In this document: one piece after another, positions 1 to 7,711 of the stretch | How positions within the stretch are numbered: the first letter of the stretch is position 1 | How the letters are laid out: every line of letters starts with the position of its first letter | Source of the DNA: Avichristensenella sp031550095 | GTDB lineage: Bacteria; Bacillota; Clostridia; Christensenellales; Aristaeellaceae | DNA length: 30,975 nt | Assembly (NCBI GenBank): GCA_031550095.1 | Contig: JAVBOX010000110.1 | Span: 1-30,975, forward strand | Direction of reading: 5' to 3' | Notes under the pieces: model-generated | The model's input: only the letters and a program-made list of their open reading frames with translations | Told to the model about the DNA's origin: nothing | The model's database searches: none | Made by a program: the position numbers and the translations under genes

Positions 1-18
1 TCTGTGGCTGTGAATTGA

Positions 19-60
19 GGGGGGGGTGGGGGGTTTGTCTTTCTGTGGGGAGACTTGGGG
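19..60 (+). other. G-rich tract, possible G-quadruplex
   Basis: Four G-runs lie close together: eight Gs at 19-26, six at 28-33, four at 47-50 and four at 57-60. This pattern can form a G-quadruplex on the plus strand. It lies just downstream of the minus-strand ECF gene, in 122 bases where I see no gene and no obvious terminator. The quadruplex is inferred from pattern only. The long G homopolymer at the window edge could also be affected by sequencing error. Confidence 0.35.
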
Positions 61-122
61 TCAACCCACGTGGCGTTCCTTCGTTCCTACCGCGACAGCC
101 CCATCTTCGTTTGATGTCCGGC

Positions 123-614
123 TTAAACGCTCTCCCGGTCAAAGGGCAGAGCGGCCAATAAGAGGCCAATCAACACGCCCGCCACCCCCTGCAGTACATT
201 GGGCCCGACGGCGGAAAAGGCGGCGGCCCATCCAAAGCAGAAACCCTCAAAGCAGAAGTATCCCGCCACCATGACGCATTCGGCCAACAGAAAAACCAGG
301 CCGTTGCGCAGGAATTTACCCTTTCGCGCCAATAGGCCCGCCAAGCCTCCCATGGCCGCTTTGATCAAAAAAGTGGGGAAAATATAGATGAAGTAACCTC
401 CCAAAAGATCGGAGAGGGCAGAGCCCACACCGCCGATCAAGGCAGCGTAAGGGCCAAGGAGCATGGCGGCCAGAAAGATGGCCCCGTCCCCCGGATGTAC
501 GTAACCGCCCGTTGCGGGGACGGGTATTTTAATCAGGTAGGTCATCAGGAGGATCAGCGCCGAGAGCACGCCTCCTAGGGCGAGCCGTTTGGTGTTCCGA
601 TCAGTCACGTTCAA
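123..614 (-). CDS. ECF transporter S component (substrate-binding membrane subunit)
   Basis: A 163-residue, very hydrophobic protein with about five to six membrane segments. Its size and an N-terminal GGVLSALILL-type helix, followed by a Gly/Pro-rich loop (VHPGDGAIFLAAMLLGP), resemble S components of energy-coupling-factor transporters. S components bind a vitamin or other small molecule in the membrane and share a separate ECF module (two ATPases plus EcfT), which is not in this window. The start is TTG at 614, overlapping the TGA stop of the upstream DUF3810-like gene by four bases, with an AGGA ribosome site five to six bases upstream. This implies translational coupling. The substrate cannot be told from the sequence. 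Confidence 0.72.
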   Translation of the reverse strand: MNVTDRNTKRLALGGVLSALILLMTYLIKIPVPATGGYVHPGDGAIFLAAMLLGPYAALIGGVGSALSDLLGGYFIYIFPTFLIKAAMGGLAGLLARKGKFLRNGLVFLLAECVMVAGYFCFEGFCFGWAAAFSAVGPNVLQGVAGVLIGLLLAALPFDRESV

Positions 615-1624
615 ATTCCTTTCTTGCGTTCAATGGCCAAAAGCAGATCCACAATCCGCCCATATGAATGCCCGCTTTGGTCACCCCCCCCCAGGGTGGT
701 GAGGTACGTATCGTTGACGAACGCGCCAACCCGCGCGGCCTTCTCCCCCTTGAAGGGCTCCCAAAAGGCGCTGTTTATTGACATATCCAAAAGGACGCCC
801 TCTGACAGCCTCGCCTTGCACGCCTGATAGGCCGCTTCATTTTCATTGCGAAGGGCGTCGAGGCAATAGACAAGAACGGAATACGCGCCGCTGTACCGGT
901 AGTATGGATCATCCGAGGCCCGGCAAGCCAAATAGGCGATCAGGTTGGCATCCTCTTCCCGGGCAAAGCCCCGCGCGTGGGCTGCCTCATGGCACCCAAC
1001 GTAGGGCAGGGATGCCGCGGGGATATCCCCATTCACCAGGGCTTCGGCGGTGAAAGGGGAGGTGATTCCCGCGATGAACAGGCGGGAAAGCCAAGGGCTG
1101 CAAAGGGCGGGCTTTGGCTTTCCCCAGCTGCCCACAGGAATCGGCCAATCGGCGGCGGCAGCGTTCAGGGCGGCCTCAACACCATCCAAAATGGCTTCCG
1201 GAGGGGCTTCGGGCCGCTGGTTTGCCTCCTCGATCAGCTTTTCACAGAGCGCGATGAGCTCATCCTCCGTAGACGCCTGAACGGGAATGGACAAGGTCTT
1301 TTCCAGGGGAAAACGAAAGTAATTGAGGCTCCATCCTCCCAGAAAGACCGTTGCCAGATAGCTAACGGCTAAAAGCGCCGCGAAAAAGCGTTTTTTAATC
1401 AACAAAAAAAAAACGAAACCGAAAAAACCCACGACCAGAGGCTCAATAACGGAGATAGGAATCAACCCAGTCAGGCGGCTCATTGGCGCGGCCAGTTTGG
1501 GATAGAGCCCTGTTGAAAAAAACTTCTCCGTCCAGTCTGGCCGCTGGGACGCGATCCAGCGCGTCAGAAGCGCCAACGGGAGCGGAAAAAGAAGGAGCGC
1601 CCGCCGTAACATCGCCTTCTTCAC
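611..1624 (-). CDS. DUF3810-type membrane protein with HEAAH putative zinc-protease motif
   Basis: A 337-residue protein from a GTG start at 1624, chosen because GGGAGG lies six bases upstream; the frame stays open further upstream, but that stretch overlaps the promoter. The N-terminal third has about three hydrophobic segments. The C-terminal part carries HEAAH at about residues 212-216, followed by ARGF and EED. This is the arrangement of the DUF3810 family, whose HExxH-like motif suggests a membrane metalloprotease, although no activity is established. It is the first gene of a two-gene minus-strand operon with the ECF S component. The family call rests on the motif and topology; proteolysis is inferred. 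Confidence 0.68.
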   Translation of the reverse strand: MKKAMLRRALLLFPLPLALLTRWIASQRPDWTEKFFSTGLYPKLAAPMSRLTGLIPISVIEPLVVGFFGFVFFLLIKKRFFAALLAVSYLATVFLGGWSLNYFRFPLEKTLSIPVQASTEDELIALCEKLIEEANQRPEAPPEAILDGVEAALNAAAADWPIPVGSWGKPKPALCSPWLSRLFIAGITSPFTAEALVNGDIPAASLPYVGCHEAAHARGFAREEDANLIAYLACRASDDPYYRYSGAYSVLVYCLDALRNENEAAYQACKARLSEGVLLDMSINSAFWEPFKGEKAARVGAFVNDTYLTTLGGGDQSGHSYGRIVDLLLAIERKKGI

Positions 1625-1658
1625 TGCAATCCTCCCGTCTATATCAGAAATATATTGT

Positions 1659-1687
1659 AGTATACTCGTTGTCCACGCCGGTTGCAA
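1659..1687 (-). promoter_or_regulatory. Sigma-A-type promoter for the minus-strand DUF3810/ECF operon
   Basis: Read on the minus strand, TTGCAA (1687-1682) is followed by a 17-base spacer and TATACT (1664-1659). Predicted transcription starts near 1652, giving a leader of about 28 bases that contains the GGGAGG ribosome site at 1636-1631. Confidence 0.7.
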
Positions 1688-1694
1688 TGCCAGT

Positions 1695-1723
1695 TTGCGC
1701 CAGCTCTGGACTTGTGGTATACT
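1695..1723 (+). promoter_or_regulatory. Sigma-A-type extended -10 promoter for dxs
   Basis: TTGCGC (1695-1700), a 17-base spacer and TATACT (1718-1723), preceded by TGg to give an extended -10. The -10 ends only six bases before the dxs ATG, so the predicted transcription start falls on or next to the start codon. The -35 lies seven bases from the -35 of the divergent minus-strand promoter, so the two promoters stand back to back. Confidence 0.68.
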
Positions 1724-1729
1724 CAGCCC

Positions 1730-3580
1730 ATGTTAGAAAAAATCAAATCACCAGCTGATTTGCGGAACATAACGGAACAGGAAACTGAGGCGCTTGCGGG
1801 GGAGATTCGCCAAGCGTTGATCGACGGCGTGGCGCGGACAGGCGGCCATCTCGCGTCGAATTTAGGAGCGGTGGAACTGACGCTGGCCCTTCATCGGGTT
1901 TTTGAAACGCCAAAGGACAAAATCATCTTTGATGTGGGCCATCAAAGCTATACCCATAAGCTTTTGACAGGGCGCCAATCACTTTTGACGACGCTACGAA
2001 AGGACGGAGGCGTTTCAGGATTTCCAAAGCGATCCGAAAGCGAGAATGACCCATTCGAGACGGGACATGCTTCCACGGCCATTTCAGCTGCCCTGGGGCT
2101 TGCCCGCGCCCGAGACGCCAGGGGGGAAGCGCATGCCGTCGTCGCCTTGGTGGGAGATGGGGCGCTGACCGGCGGCCTCTGCTATGAAGCGCTGAACGAC
2201 GCGGGAAGCCGTCCGACCCAGCTGATTATGCTCTTGAACGACAACGAAATGTCCATCGCGAAAAACGTTGGGGCCCTTTCTCGGTACCTTACGCGGCTGC
2301 GGGGCAGCAAAAGCTGGATTGGCACCAAAAAAGCCGTAAAAAGAGGCCTGCACCGGGTGCCGCTGGTGGGCGTGCCTTTGGCCGGCGCCATCGAGAAAGT
2401 CAAGCGGACCATCAAGCTGTTGCTTGTGCCCGGTGATTTTTTTGAGGCATTGGGCTTTGCCTATCTAGGGCCTATTGATGGGCATGACATCCCCATGCTG
2501 GAGAAAGTTCTCCGGGACGCCCGGGATATGGGGTGTCCTGTGGTGGTGCACGCCATCACGCGAAAAGGCAGGGGTTACGCCTTGGCGGAGCGGAAGCCCG
2601 AGGCCTTCCACGGGGTGGCGCCTTTCTTTGTGGATAACGGCGAAGCCCGCAACCGTCCCCAGGATGGCGTCGCCACATGCGACATCGCGGGAGAGGCGTT
2701 GATCCAGGCGGCCGCGCGGGATGATCGGGTGGTGGCTATAACGGCGGCCATGCCCCATGGAACCGGGCTGGCGGACTTTTCCGCCAGGTTTCCAGATCGG
2801 TTTTTTGATGTGGGTATCGCGGAAGCGCATGCCGTGACGCTGTCCGCCGGCATGGCGGCGGGAGGCTTGCGCCCCGTTTTTGCAGTGTATGCCAGCTTTC
2901 TGCAGCGGGCCATGGATCAAGTGCTCCATGACGTCTGCCTGCAGCGGTTGCCGGTGCTGTTTCTGGTGGATCATGCCGGGTTTGTGCCGGGAGACGGCGC
3001 CACCCACCAGGGCATCTATGATCTGACGATGCTTCGCGCCATGCCTGGGCTGACGATTTGGGCGCCTTGTGACGCCGAGGAGCTCCGGGCGATGATCGGC
3101 GCGGCGCTTGCGCTGGAGGCCCCATGCGCCATCCGATATCCAAAGCAACTGCCCGAGGCGCTTGGAACCCCTGGGCCTTTGGGCAAATGGCGCCGCGTCT
3201 CCAAAGAAGGAGATATGGCCATCGTGGCCTATGGTACATCTGTGGAAGCCGCGCTGGATGTGGTGGGCAATTTTCACGAGCAGGGGATATCCTGTGCCGT
3301 ATGGAGCGCCTCCTCCCTTCAACCATTGGACCCGGATGCCCTTGAGGCGCTTTCCCATGCCCGCCTGCTGGTGGTTTTGGAAGAGGCCCAGGTGTTCGGC
3401 GGCTTGGGGGAGGCGATGGCCGGGTACTTTGCTGGAAAGGAAATGAGCCCGCCGCTGCTGCTGCTGGGCGTGGAAGGCATTGCCCCGGGCGCTCATTCCT
3501 TGGCGGGATTGGCTAGGGAATGCGGCCTGGACGCGCCGACCGTGGCGGGAAGGATTCTGGAGGCACTCCATGGGAGATGA
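1730..3580 (+). CDS. dxs: 1-deoxy-D-xylulose-5-phosphate synthase
   Basis: A 616-residue cytoplasmic enzyme that condenses pyruvate and glyceraldehyde 3-phosphate using thiamine diphosphate, the first step of the MEP isoprenoid pathway. Family motifs visible are GHQSYTHKLLTGR near the N terminus, the thiamine/Mg site GDGALTGG followed by LNDNEMSI, KGRGYALAE with FHGVAPF, and a C-terminal transketolase domain. The usual DRAG motif reads DHAG here (His415), followed by a normal THQG. The start is ATG at 1730 (MLEKIKSPADL); the open frame continues upstream, but that part overlaps the promoter. No ribosome binding site precedes this ATG, and the promoter suggests a leaderless mRNA. The gene overlaps tlyA by 11 bases. 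Confidence 0.96.
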   Translation: MLEKIKSPADLRNITEQETEALAGEIRQALIDGVARTGGHLASNLGAVELTLALHRVFETPKDKIIFDVGHQSYTHKLLTGRQSLLTTLRKDGGVSGFPKRSESENDPFETGHASTAISAALGLARARDARGEAHAVVALVGDGALTGGLCYEALNDAGSRPTQLIMLLNDNEMSIAKNVGALSRYLTRLRGSKSWIGTKKAVKRGLHRVPLVGVPLAGAIEKVKRTIKLLLVPGDFFEALGFAYLGPIDGHDIPMLEKVLRDARDMGCPVVVHAITRKGRGYALAERKPEAFHGVAPFFVDNGEARNRPQDGVATCDIAGEALIQAAARDDRVVAITAAMPHGTGLADFSARFPDRFFDVGIAEAHAVTLSAGMAAGGLRPVFAVYASFLQRAMDQVLHDVCLQRLPVLFLVDHAGFVPGDGATHQGIYDLTMLRAMPGLTIWAPCDAEELRAMIGAALALEAPCAIRYPKQLPEALGTPGPLGKWRRVSKEGDMAIVAYGTSVEAALDVVGNFHEQGISCAVWSASSLQPLDPDALEALSHARLLVVLEEAQVFGGLGEAMAGYFAGKEMSPPLLLLGVEGIAPGAHSLAGLARECGLDAPTVAGRILEALHGR

Positions 3581-4394
3581 AAAGGCGCGGTTGGATGTGG
3601 CGCTGACCCTGCGCGGTTTGGCGCCCAGCCGTGAAAAAGCCCAGGCGATGATTCTCTCCGGTACCATCCTGCTCAATGGAAAGCGCGCGGATAAAGCTTC
3701 ATTGCCGGTTCTTCCCGGGGATGAGCTGGCGGTCAAAGGAGCCGCCCATCCCTATGTAAGCCGCGGCGGGCTTAAGCTGGAAAAGGCCATGGGCGCCTTT
3801 TCCGTTCATGCCCAGGGGGTCGTCGCCTTGGATATCGGCGCTTCTACCGGCGGGTTTACGGATGTGCTGCTGAGGGCCGGGGCCAAGAAGGTGTACGCTG
3901 TGGACGTGGGATACGGTCAACTGGACTGGGCCCTGCGGAATGATCCAAGGGTCGTCGTGATGGAGCGAACCAACGCTCGTCTGCTGACCAGGGAAAGCTT
4001 TTCGGAGAGGCCAAGCCTCTGCGTGATGGATGTATCGTTCATCTCCATACGGCTGATCCTTCCCGCGATTGCCGCGATTATCGGCCCGGAAGGCCGGTGC
4101 GTTACGCTGGTGAAGCCCCAGTTTGAAGCAGGGCGCGGCCGTGTGGGAAAAAAGGGCGTCGTCCGGGAGGCGGAAACCCATCGAGAGGTTCTCACGGAAA
4201 TCCATGCATTTGTGGAAGGCATGGGCTGGAATGTCTATGGTGGGGATTATTCCCCGGTCACGGGGCCGGAAGGGAATATTGAGTTCCTGTTGGATATCGG
4301 GCCTCAGGATGAAAGAAAAGTGCCTGTTCATATGGATTTTTTGGCTGAAATTGTTCAAAGGGCACACCAAATGCTCATGAATGGTTTGCAATAA
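3570..4394 (+). CDS. tlyA: TlyA family rRNA 2'-O-methyltransferase (S4 + FtsJ domains)
   Basis: A 274-residue protein. An N-terminal S4 RNA-binding domain (about residues 3-60: RLDVALTLRGLAPSREKAQ, then ILLNGKRADK) is followed by an FtsJ/RrmJ-like SAM-dependent methyltransferase with LDIGASTGGFTDVLL and AVDVGYGQL. Family members 2'-O-methylate cytidines in 16S/23S rRNA; some were first annotated as hemolysins. The start is ATG at 3570, with GGAGG at 3559-3563 and an 11-base overlap with the dxs end, which supports coupled translation. The position between dxs and nadK is the usual Firmicutes arrangement. The last codons contain the nadK -35 region. Confidence 0.93.
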   Translation: MGDEKARLDVALTLRGLAPSREKAQAMILSGTILLNGKRADKASLPVLPGDELAVKGAAHPYVSRGGLKLEKAMGAFSVHAQGVVALDIGASTGGFTDVLLRAGAKKVYAVDVGYGQLDWALRNDPRVVVMERTNARLLTRESFSERPSLCVMDVSFISIRLILPAIAAIIGPEGRCVTLVKPQFEAGRGRVGKKGVVREAETHREVLTEIHAFVEGMGWNVYGGDYSPVTGPEGNIEFLLDIGPQDERKVPVHMDFLAEIVQRAHQMLMNGLQ

Positions 4395-4414
4395 AATGCG
4401 CAAAATGGTATAAT
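4386..4414 (+). promoter_or_regulatory. Sigma-A-type promoter for nadK, embedded in the end of tlyA
   Basis: TTGCAA (4386-4391), an exact 17-base spacer and TATAAT (4409-4414), preceded by TGg. The -35 lies within the last codons of tlyA. Predicted transcription starts near 4420-4422, about ten bases before the nadK ATG, so the leader would be very short. Confidence 0.75.
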
Positions 4415-4430
4415 ATCGGAGAAAAAGTGG

Positions 4431-5306
4431 ATGAAAATACGAAAACTTGGCCTTCTGCTAAACCCCATGAAATCGGAAGGCATGGCGCTTGTGCCCCATG
4501 TGGCCGCCGCGTGTGAGACGGTTGGGGTTTCTTTGCAGGCGGAGTCGGCGGTTTTCGGCGGAGAATGTCCTGCCGCCTCCATGGATGCTTTGATCGAAGA
4601 ATCGGACGCCCTGCTGGTTTTGGGCGGAGATGGAACCATTCTGCACGCGTTGGGATCCATGGGGCGCAACACCCGGCCCGTGCTGGGAATCAACCTGGGC
4701 ACCCTGGGCTTTTTAGCGGAGTGTGCGCCGGAGCAGCTGGATTACGCCATTCAGCGCCTGGCGGAAGGGCGCTATCATCTGGAGCGCCGCATGCTCCTGG
4801 ATACTTGGGTGGAGGGGGATACAGCCCACTATACCGCGTTGAATGACGTGGTGATCACCCGCGGCAGCTTTACCAGGGTTGTGCAGACAGACGTCTATGT
4901 AAACGGAGCTTTGGCTGTCCGATACGCCGGGGATGGCACGGTCATCGCCAGCCCCACGGGTTCCACGGCCTACTCCTTGTCGGCGGGCGGGCCTATTGTG
5001 GCCCCTGACCTGGAAGCCATCATCCTGACGCCGGTATGTCCCCATACCCTTTCCAGCCGCCCTCTTGTGATTTCCGCGGATTCCCAGGTGCGGGCTGAAT
5101 TTCGGCCCAGGGGGGAGGATGGCGGCATGCTGCTATCGGTGGATGGGGCGGACAGCCGCATTCTGCGCGAGCGGGCCGTATTGCATGTTTGCCGGTCCGG
5201 TCAAATGTTGCCCTTTGTGCGGTTTCAGGAAGACCGCTTCTTCAGGCTGTTGCGGGGCAAGCTATCCAAATGGGGTGGCGAGCTGCCCGACGATGAATCG
5301 CTTTAG
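4431..5306 (+). CDS. nadK: NAD kinase
   Basis: A 291-residue cytoplasmic kinase that phosphorylates NAD to NADP. Motifs visible are the GGDGT signature (LVLGGDGTILHAL), LGTLGFLAE, a substrate-contacting ALNDVVITRG segment, and the conserved SPTGSTAYSLSAGGPIV in the C-terminal beta-sandwich. The length is typical. The start is ATG at 4431 (MKIRKLGLLLNP). The ribosome site is weak (GGAG at 4418-4421), in keeping with the short leader predicted from its own promoter. argR follows after about 70 bases on the same strand. Confidence 0.96.
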   Translation: MKIRKLGLLLNPMKSEGMALVPHVAAACETVGVSLQAESAVFGGECPAASMDALIEESDALLVLGGDGTILHALGSMGRNTRPVLGINLGTLGFLAECAPEQLDYAIQRLAEGRYHLERRMLLDTWVEGDTAHYTALNDVVITRGSFTRVVQTDVYVNGALAVRYAGDGTVIASPTGSTAYSLSAGGPIVAPDLEAIILTPVCPHTLSSRPLVISADSQVRAEFRPRGEDGGMLLSVDGADSRILRERAVLHVCRSGQMLPFVRFQEDRFFRLLRGKLSKWGGELPDDESL

Positions 5307-5375
5307 GGCAACACCCACGATGGGGCGTTGCATTGGAGACCGAGCAGCCACGACCCAAAGAAAGGATGGATGGCA

Positions 5376-5825
5376 ATGAAAACCCAACGGCATCGCGCGA
5401 TTCTTGAAATCGTTGAGAATAACGCCATCGAAACCCAGGAGGAGCTGGCGGGGATTCTATGCGCCCAGGGATATGCCGTGACGCAAGCGACTGTATCCAG
5501 GGACATTAAGGAGCTTCGTCTGCTGAAAGTGCTCACGGATCAGGGCGCATATCGCTACGCGGTCGCCGAGAAGGCGGAACAGGGCTTGGCGGAACGGCTT
5601 CGGCGCGTGTTTGCGGAGACGGTGTTGAGCATCGACATCGCCGCCAACCTGCTTGTCATCAAGACACTGCCCGGCAGTGCCCATGTGGCGGCAGAGCTTG
5701 TGGATACCATGCGCTGGAAGGAAACAGTTGGGACGCTGGCGGGCGACAACACCATCCTGGTGATTGTCCGGGACGCGGAGTGTGCGCCGACGGTGGCTGA
5801 TCGCTTCAAAGGGATGATGCGCTGA
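5376..5825 (+). CDS. argR: Arginine repressor ArgR/AhrC
   Basis: A 149-residue transcription factor. The N-terminal winged helix-turn-helix contains QATVSRDIKELRLLKV, the ArgR signature; the C-terminal domain oligomerises and binds L-arginine. The usual GTxAGDDT effector motif reads GTLAGDNT here, with the second aspartate replaced by asparagine. ATG at 5376 is preferred because AAAGGA lies nine bases upstream; ATG at 5370 is in frame but too close to it. The stop overlaps the recN start by one base (TGATG), so recN is probably translationally coupled. No arginine biosynthesis gene is in the window. Confidence 0.93.
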   Translation: MKTQRHRAILEIVENNAIETQEELAGILCAQGYAVTQATVSRDIKELRLLKVLTDQGAYRYAVAEKAEQGLAERLRRVFAETVLSIDIAANLLVIKTLPGSAHVAAELVDTMRWKETVGTLAGDNTILVIVRDAECAPTVADRFKGMMR

Positions 5826-7492
5826 TGCTTCAAGAGCTTTTCATACGCAATATCGCGCTGATTGACCGGCTGGAGGTCGCATTCCAGCGGGGCTTTAACG
5901 TGCTGACTGGCGAGACCGGCGCGGGGAAATCCATCGTCGTAGGGTCTCTCGATTTCGTCCTTGGCGGCAAGGCGGATAAGGATCGAATCGCCGGCGGCGC
6001 GGAATCCGGGCGGGTGGAGGCGGTTTTTGATATATCGGGTTTACCCGCCGTTCAAGCGTTTCTCTCTGAGATGGGCTTGGAGGTGGATGGGGGGCTTTTG
6101 CCAATTTGGCGGGAGGTGAGCCAATCCGGCCGCAGCGTATGCCGGGTGGCGGGGGTAATGGTTCCACTGGCGCAGCTCAAGCAGATCACGGCCCTTTTGG
6201 TAGATCTCCATGGCCAGCATGCCCATCAGAGCTTGTTGACCCCAGGCCTGCATTTGGGATTTTTAGACGCCATGGGGAATGAACCTCACCGAAACGCGGT
6301 TCGCGCCATGAAAGGGGTCTATGAACAATGGCACGGGGTAAAGAAGTCGCTATCGGCCGCCGAGAGCGGCGCGTTGGAGCGGGCGCGGCGGGAGGATATG
6401 CTCCGGTTTCAGGTGGACGAGCTGGACGGCGCTGCCTTGGTGGCGGGGGAAGAAGATGAGCTGGAACGGCAGCGATCCGTTATGCGGAACGCGGAGCGGA
6501 TAAGGGGAGCCCTTGAACAGGCATACGCCTGCGTTTCCGGGGGCATGGATGACGACGCGCCTTCCGCCCTGGACGCGCTTCGCACCGCCCTGGAAGCCAT
6601 CGGTTCCGTAAGCCGGTATGGGGAAGCCTTTGCCCAGGCCTATGAGCAGATCGCCGAGGCTGTGTATAGCTTGGAAAGCGTTTCCAGGGATTTGGACGCC
6701 CTTCGGGACGAGGCGGAAAGCGACCCGGCCCGCTTGGATAAAATCGAGGCCCGCTTTGATTTGCTCAGCCGCTTGCGGCGAAAATATGGCGCCACCACGG
6801 GGGAAATGATCGCCTATCGGGAACGGGCCAGAGAGGAGCTTTCCGAAAGCGAAAGCGCGGATGCCCGCATTGATGGCCTGCAAAGGGAAGAAGAGACCCT
6901 TCGCTCCGCCCTGGAGGAAAGCGCGAAAGCCCTTTCCCATGCAAGGCATATCTTGGCGAAGGATTGTGAAGCCCGGGTTTTGACGGAACTTTCGGAGCTG
7001 GGCATGGGAAGCGCCCAGTTTGAGATCGCCTTTTCGGAAAGCGCCTCTTTGACCGCCGATGGTCTGGACTCTGTGGAATTTCTCCTTTCAGCCAACAAGG
7101 GCGAGCCCTTGCGCCCCTTATCCCGGGTGGCTTCGGGGGGCGAACTGTCCCGCATCATGCTGGCGTTTAAGTGCATTGAGGCGGAAAACGAAGGCATTCC
7201 CGTGCTGGTGTTTGATGAAGTTGATACCGGCATCAGCGGGCGGATGGGCCAGGTGGTGGCGGAAAAGATGAAGCGGGTTGCATCGGCCCGCCAGGTGCTG
7301 TGCGTGACCCATCTTCCTCAAATCGCCGCGATTGCCGACGCCCAATACTTGGTTGAAAAGCATGAAAAGGACGGCGGCATCCGGACAACCGTGATCCCTT
7401 TGGATATGGATGGGAGGGCGGAAGTCCTTTCCAGGATGCTGGGAGGTGGCGAGACAGCGCTTGCCCATGCCAGGGCGATGCTGGAGCGGTAA
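5825..7492 (+). CDS. recN: DNA repair protein RecN
   Basis: A 555-residue SMC-like ATPase acting in double-strand-break repair. It begins MLQELFIRNIALIDRLEV with Walker A GETGAGKS. A long, charged coiled-coil middle region (about residues 160-380) follows, then the signature ASGGELSRIMLAFK and Walker B VLVFDEVDTGISG, ending with the VTHLPQIA switch region. The length is normal. It is the last gene of the dxs-tlyA-nadK-argR-recN run. About 220 bases without a gene follow, holding only a weak GC hairpin near 7520-7545 and the maf promoter. Confidence 0.97.
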   Translation: MLQELFIRNIALIDRLEVAFQRGFNVLTGETGAGKSIVVGSLDFVLGGKADKDRIAGGAESGRVEAVFDISGLPAVQAFLSEMGLEVDGGLLPIWREVSQSGRSVCRVAGVMVPLAQLKQITALLVDLHGQHAHQSLLTPGLHLGFLDAMGNEPHRNAVRAMKGVYEQWHGVKKSLSAAESGALERARREDMLRFQVDELDGAALVAGEEDELERQRSVMRNAERIRGALEQAYACVSGGMDDDAPSALDALRTALEAIGSVSRYGEAFAQAYEQIAEAVYSLESVSRDLDALRDEAESDPARLDKIEARFDLLSRLRRKYGATTGEMIAYRERAREELSESESADARIDGLQREEETLRSALEESAKALSHARHILAKDCEARVLTELSELGMGSAQFEIAFSESASLTADGLDSVEFLLSANKGEPLRPLSRVASGGELSRIMLAFKCIEAENEGIPVLVFDEVDTGISGRMGQVVAEKMKRVASARQVLCVTHLPQIAAIADAQYLVEKHEKDGGIRTTVIPLDMDGRAEVLSRMLGGGETALAHARAMLER

Positions 7493-7650
7493 AGCATATC
7501 AAATGCGGCGTATATCTTGCGCGTCTTCCCCCCGTTCGCGCTGTTTTGCCTGGCCAGCGTTGCCATGTCATGGCCCGTCCCTTCGGTGAAAAAAAGTTAA
7601 CTTATCCTATGCTTTCCCATCCGTTGATAAATTAAGGCAAGCCTTTTCCC

Positions 7651-7679
7651 GTGCAAATTTTTTCTTCATGTGCTATACT
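7651..7679 (+). promoter_or_regulatory. Probable extended -10 promoter for the maf-mre operon
   Basis: TGcTATACT at 7671-7679 gives an extended -10. A poor -35 (GTGCAA, 7651-7656) sits 17 bases upstream. Predicted transcription starts near 7686, leaving a leader of about 25 bases with the GAGGT ribosome site at 7700-7704. Confidence 0.55.
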
Positions 7680-7711
7680 ATCTGATACAATAAACTGGCG
7701 AGGTATGTGCA

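Noticed and set aside
2465..3736. A 423-codon open frame antisense to dxs
   Set aside because: Basic, His/Gln-rich shadow of dxs with no ribosome site or motif.
7515..7550. Possible terminator after recN
   Set aside because: Only a five-base GC stem with a 13-base C-rich loop and a weak T-stretch; not convincing.
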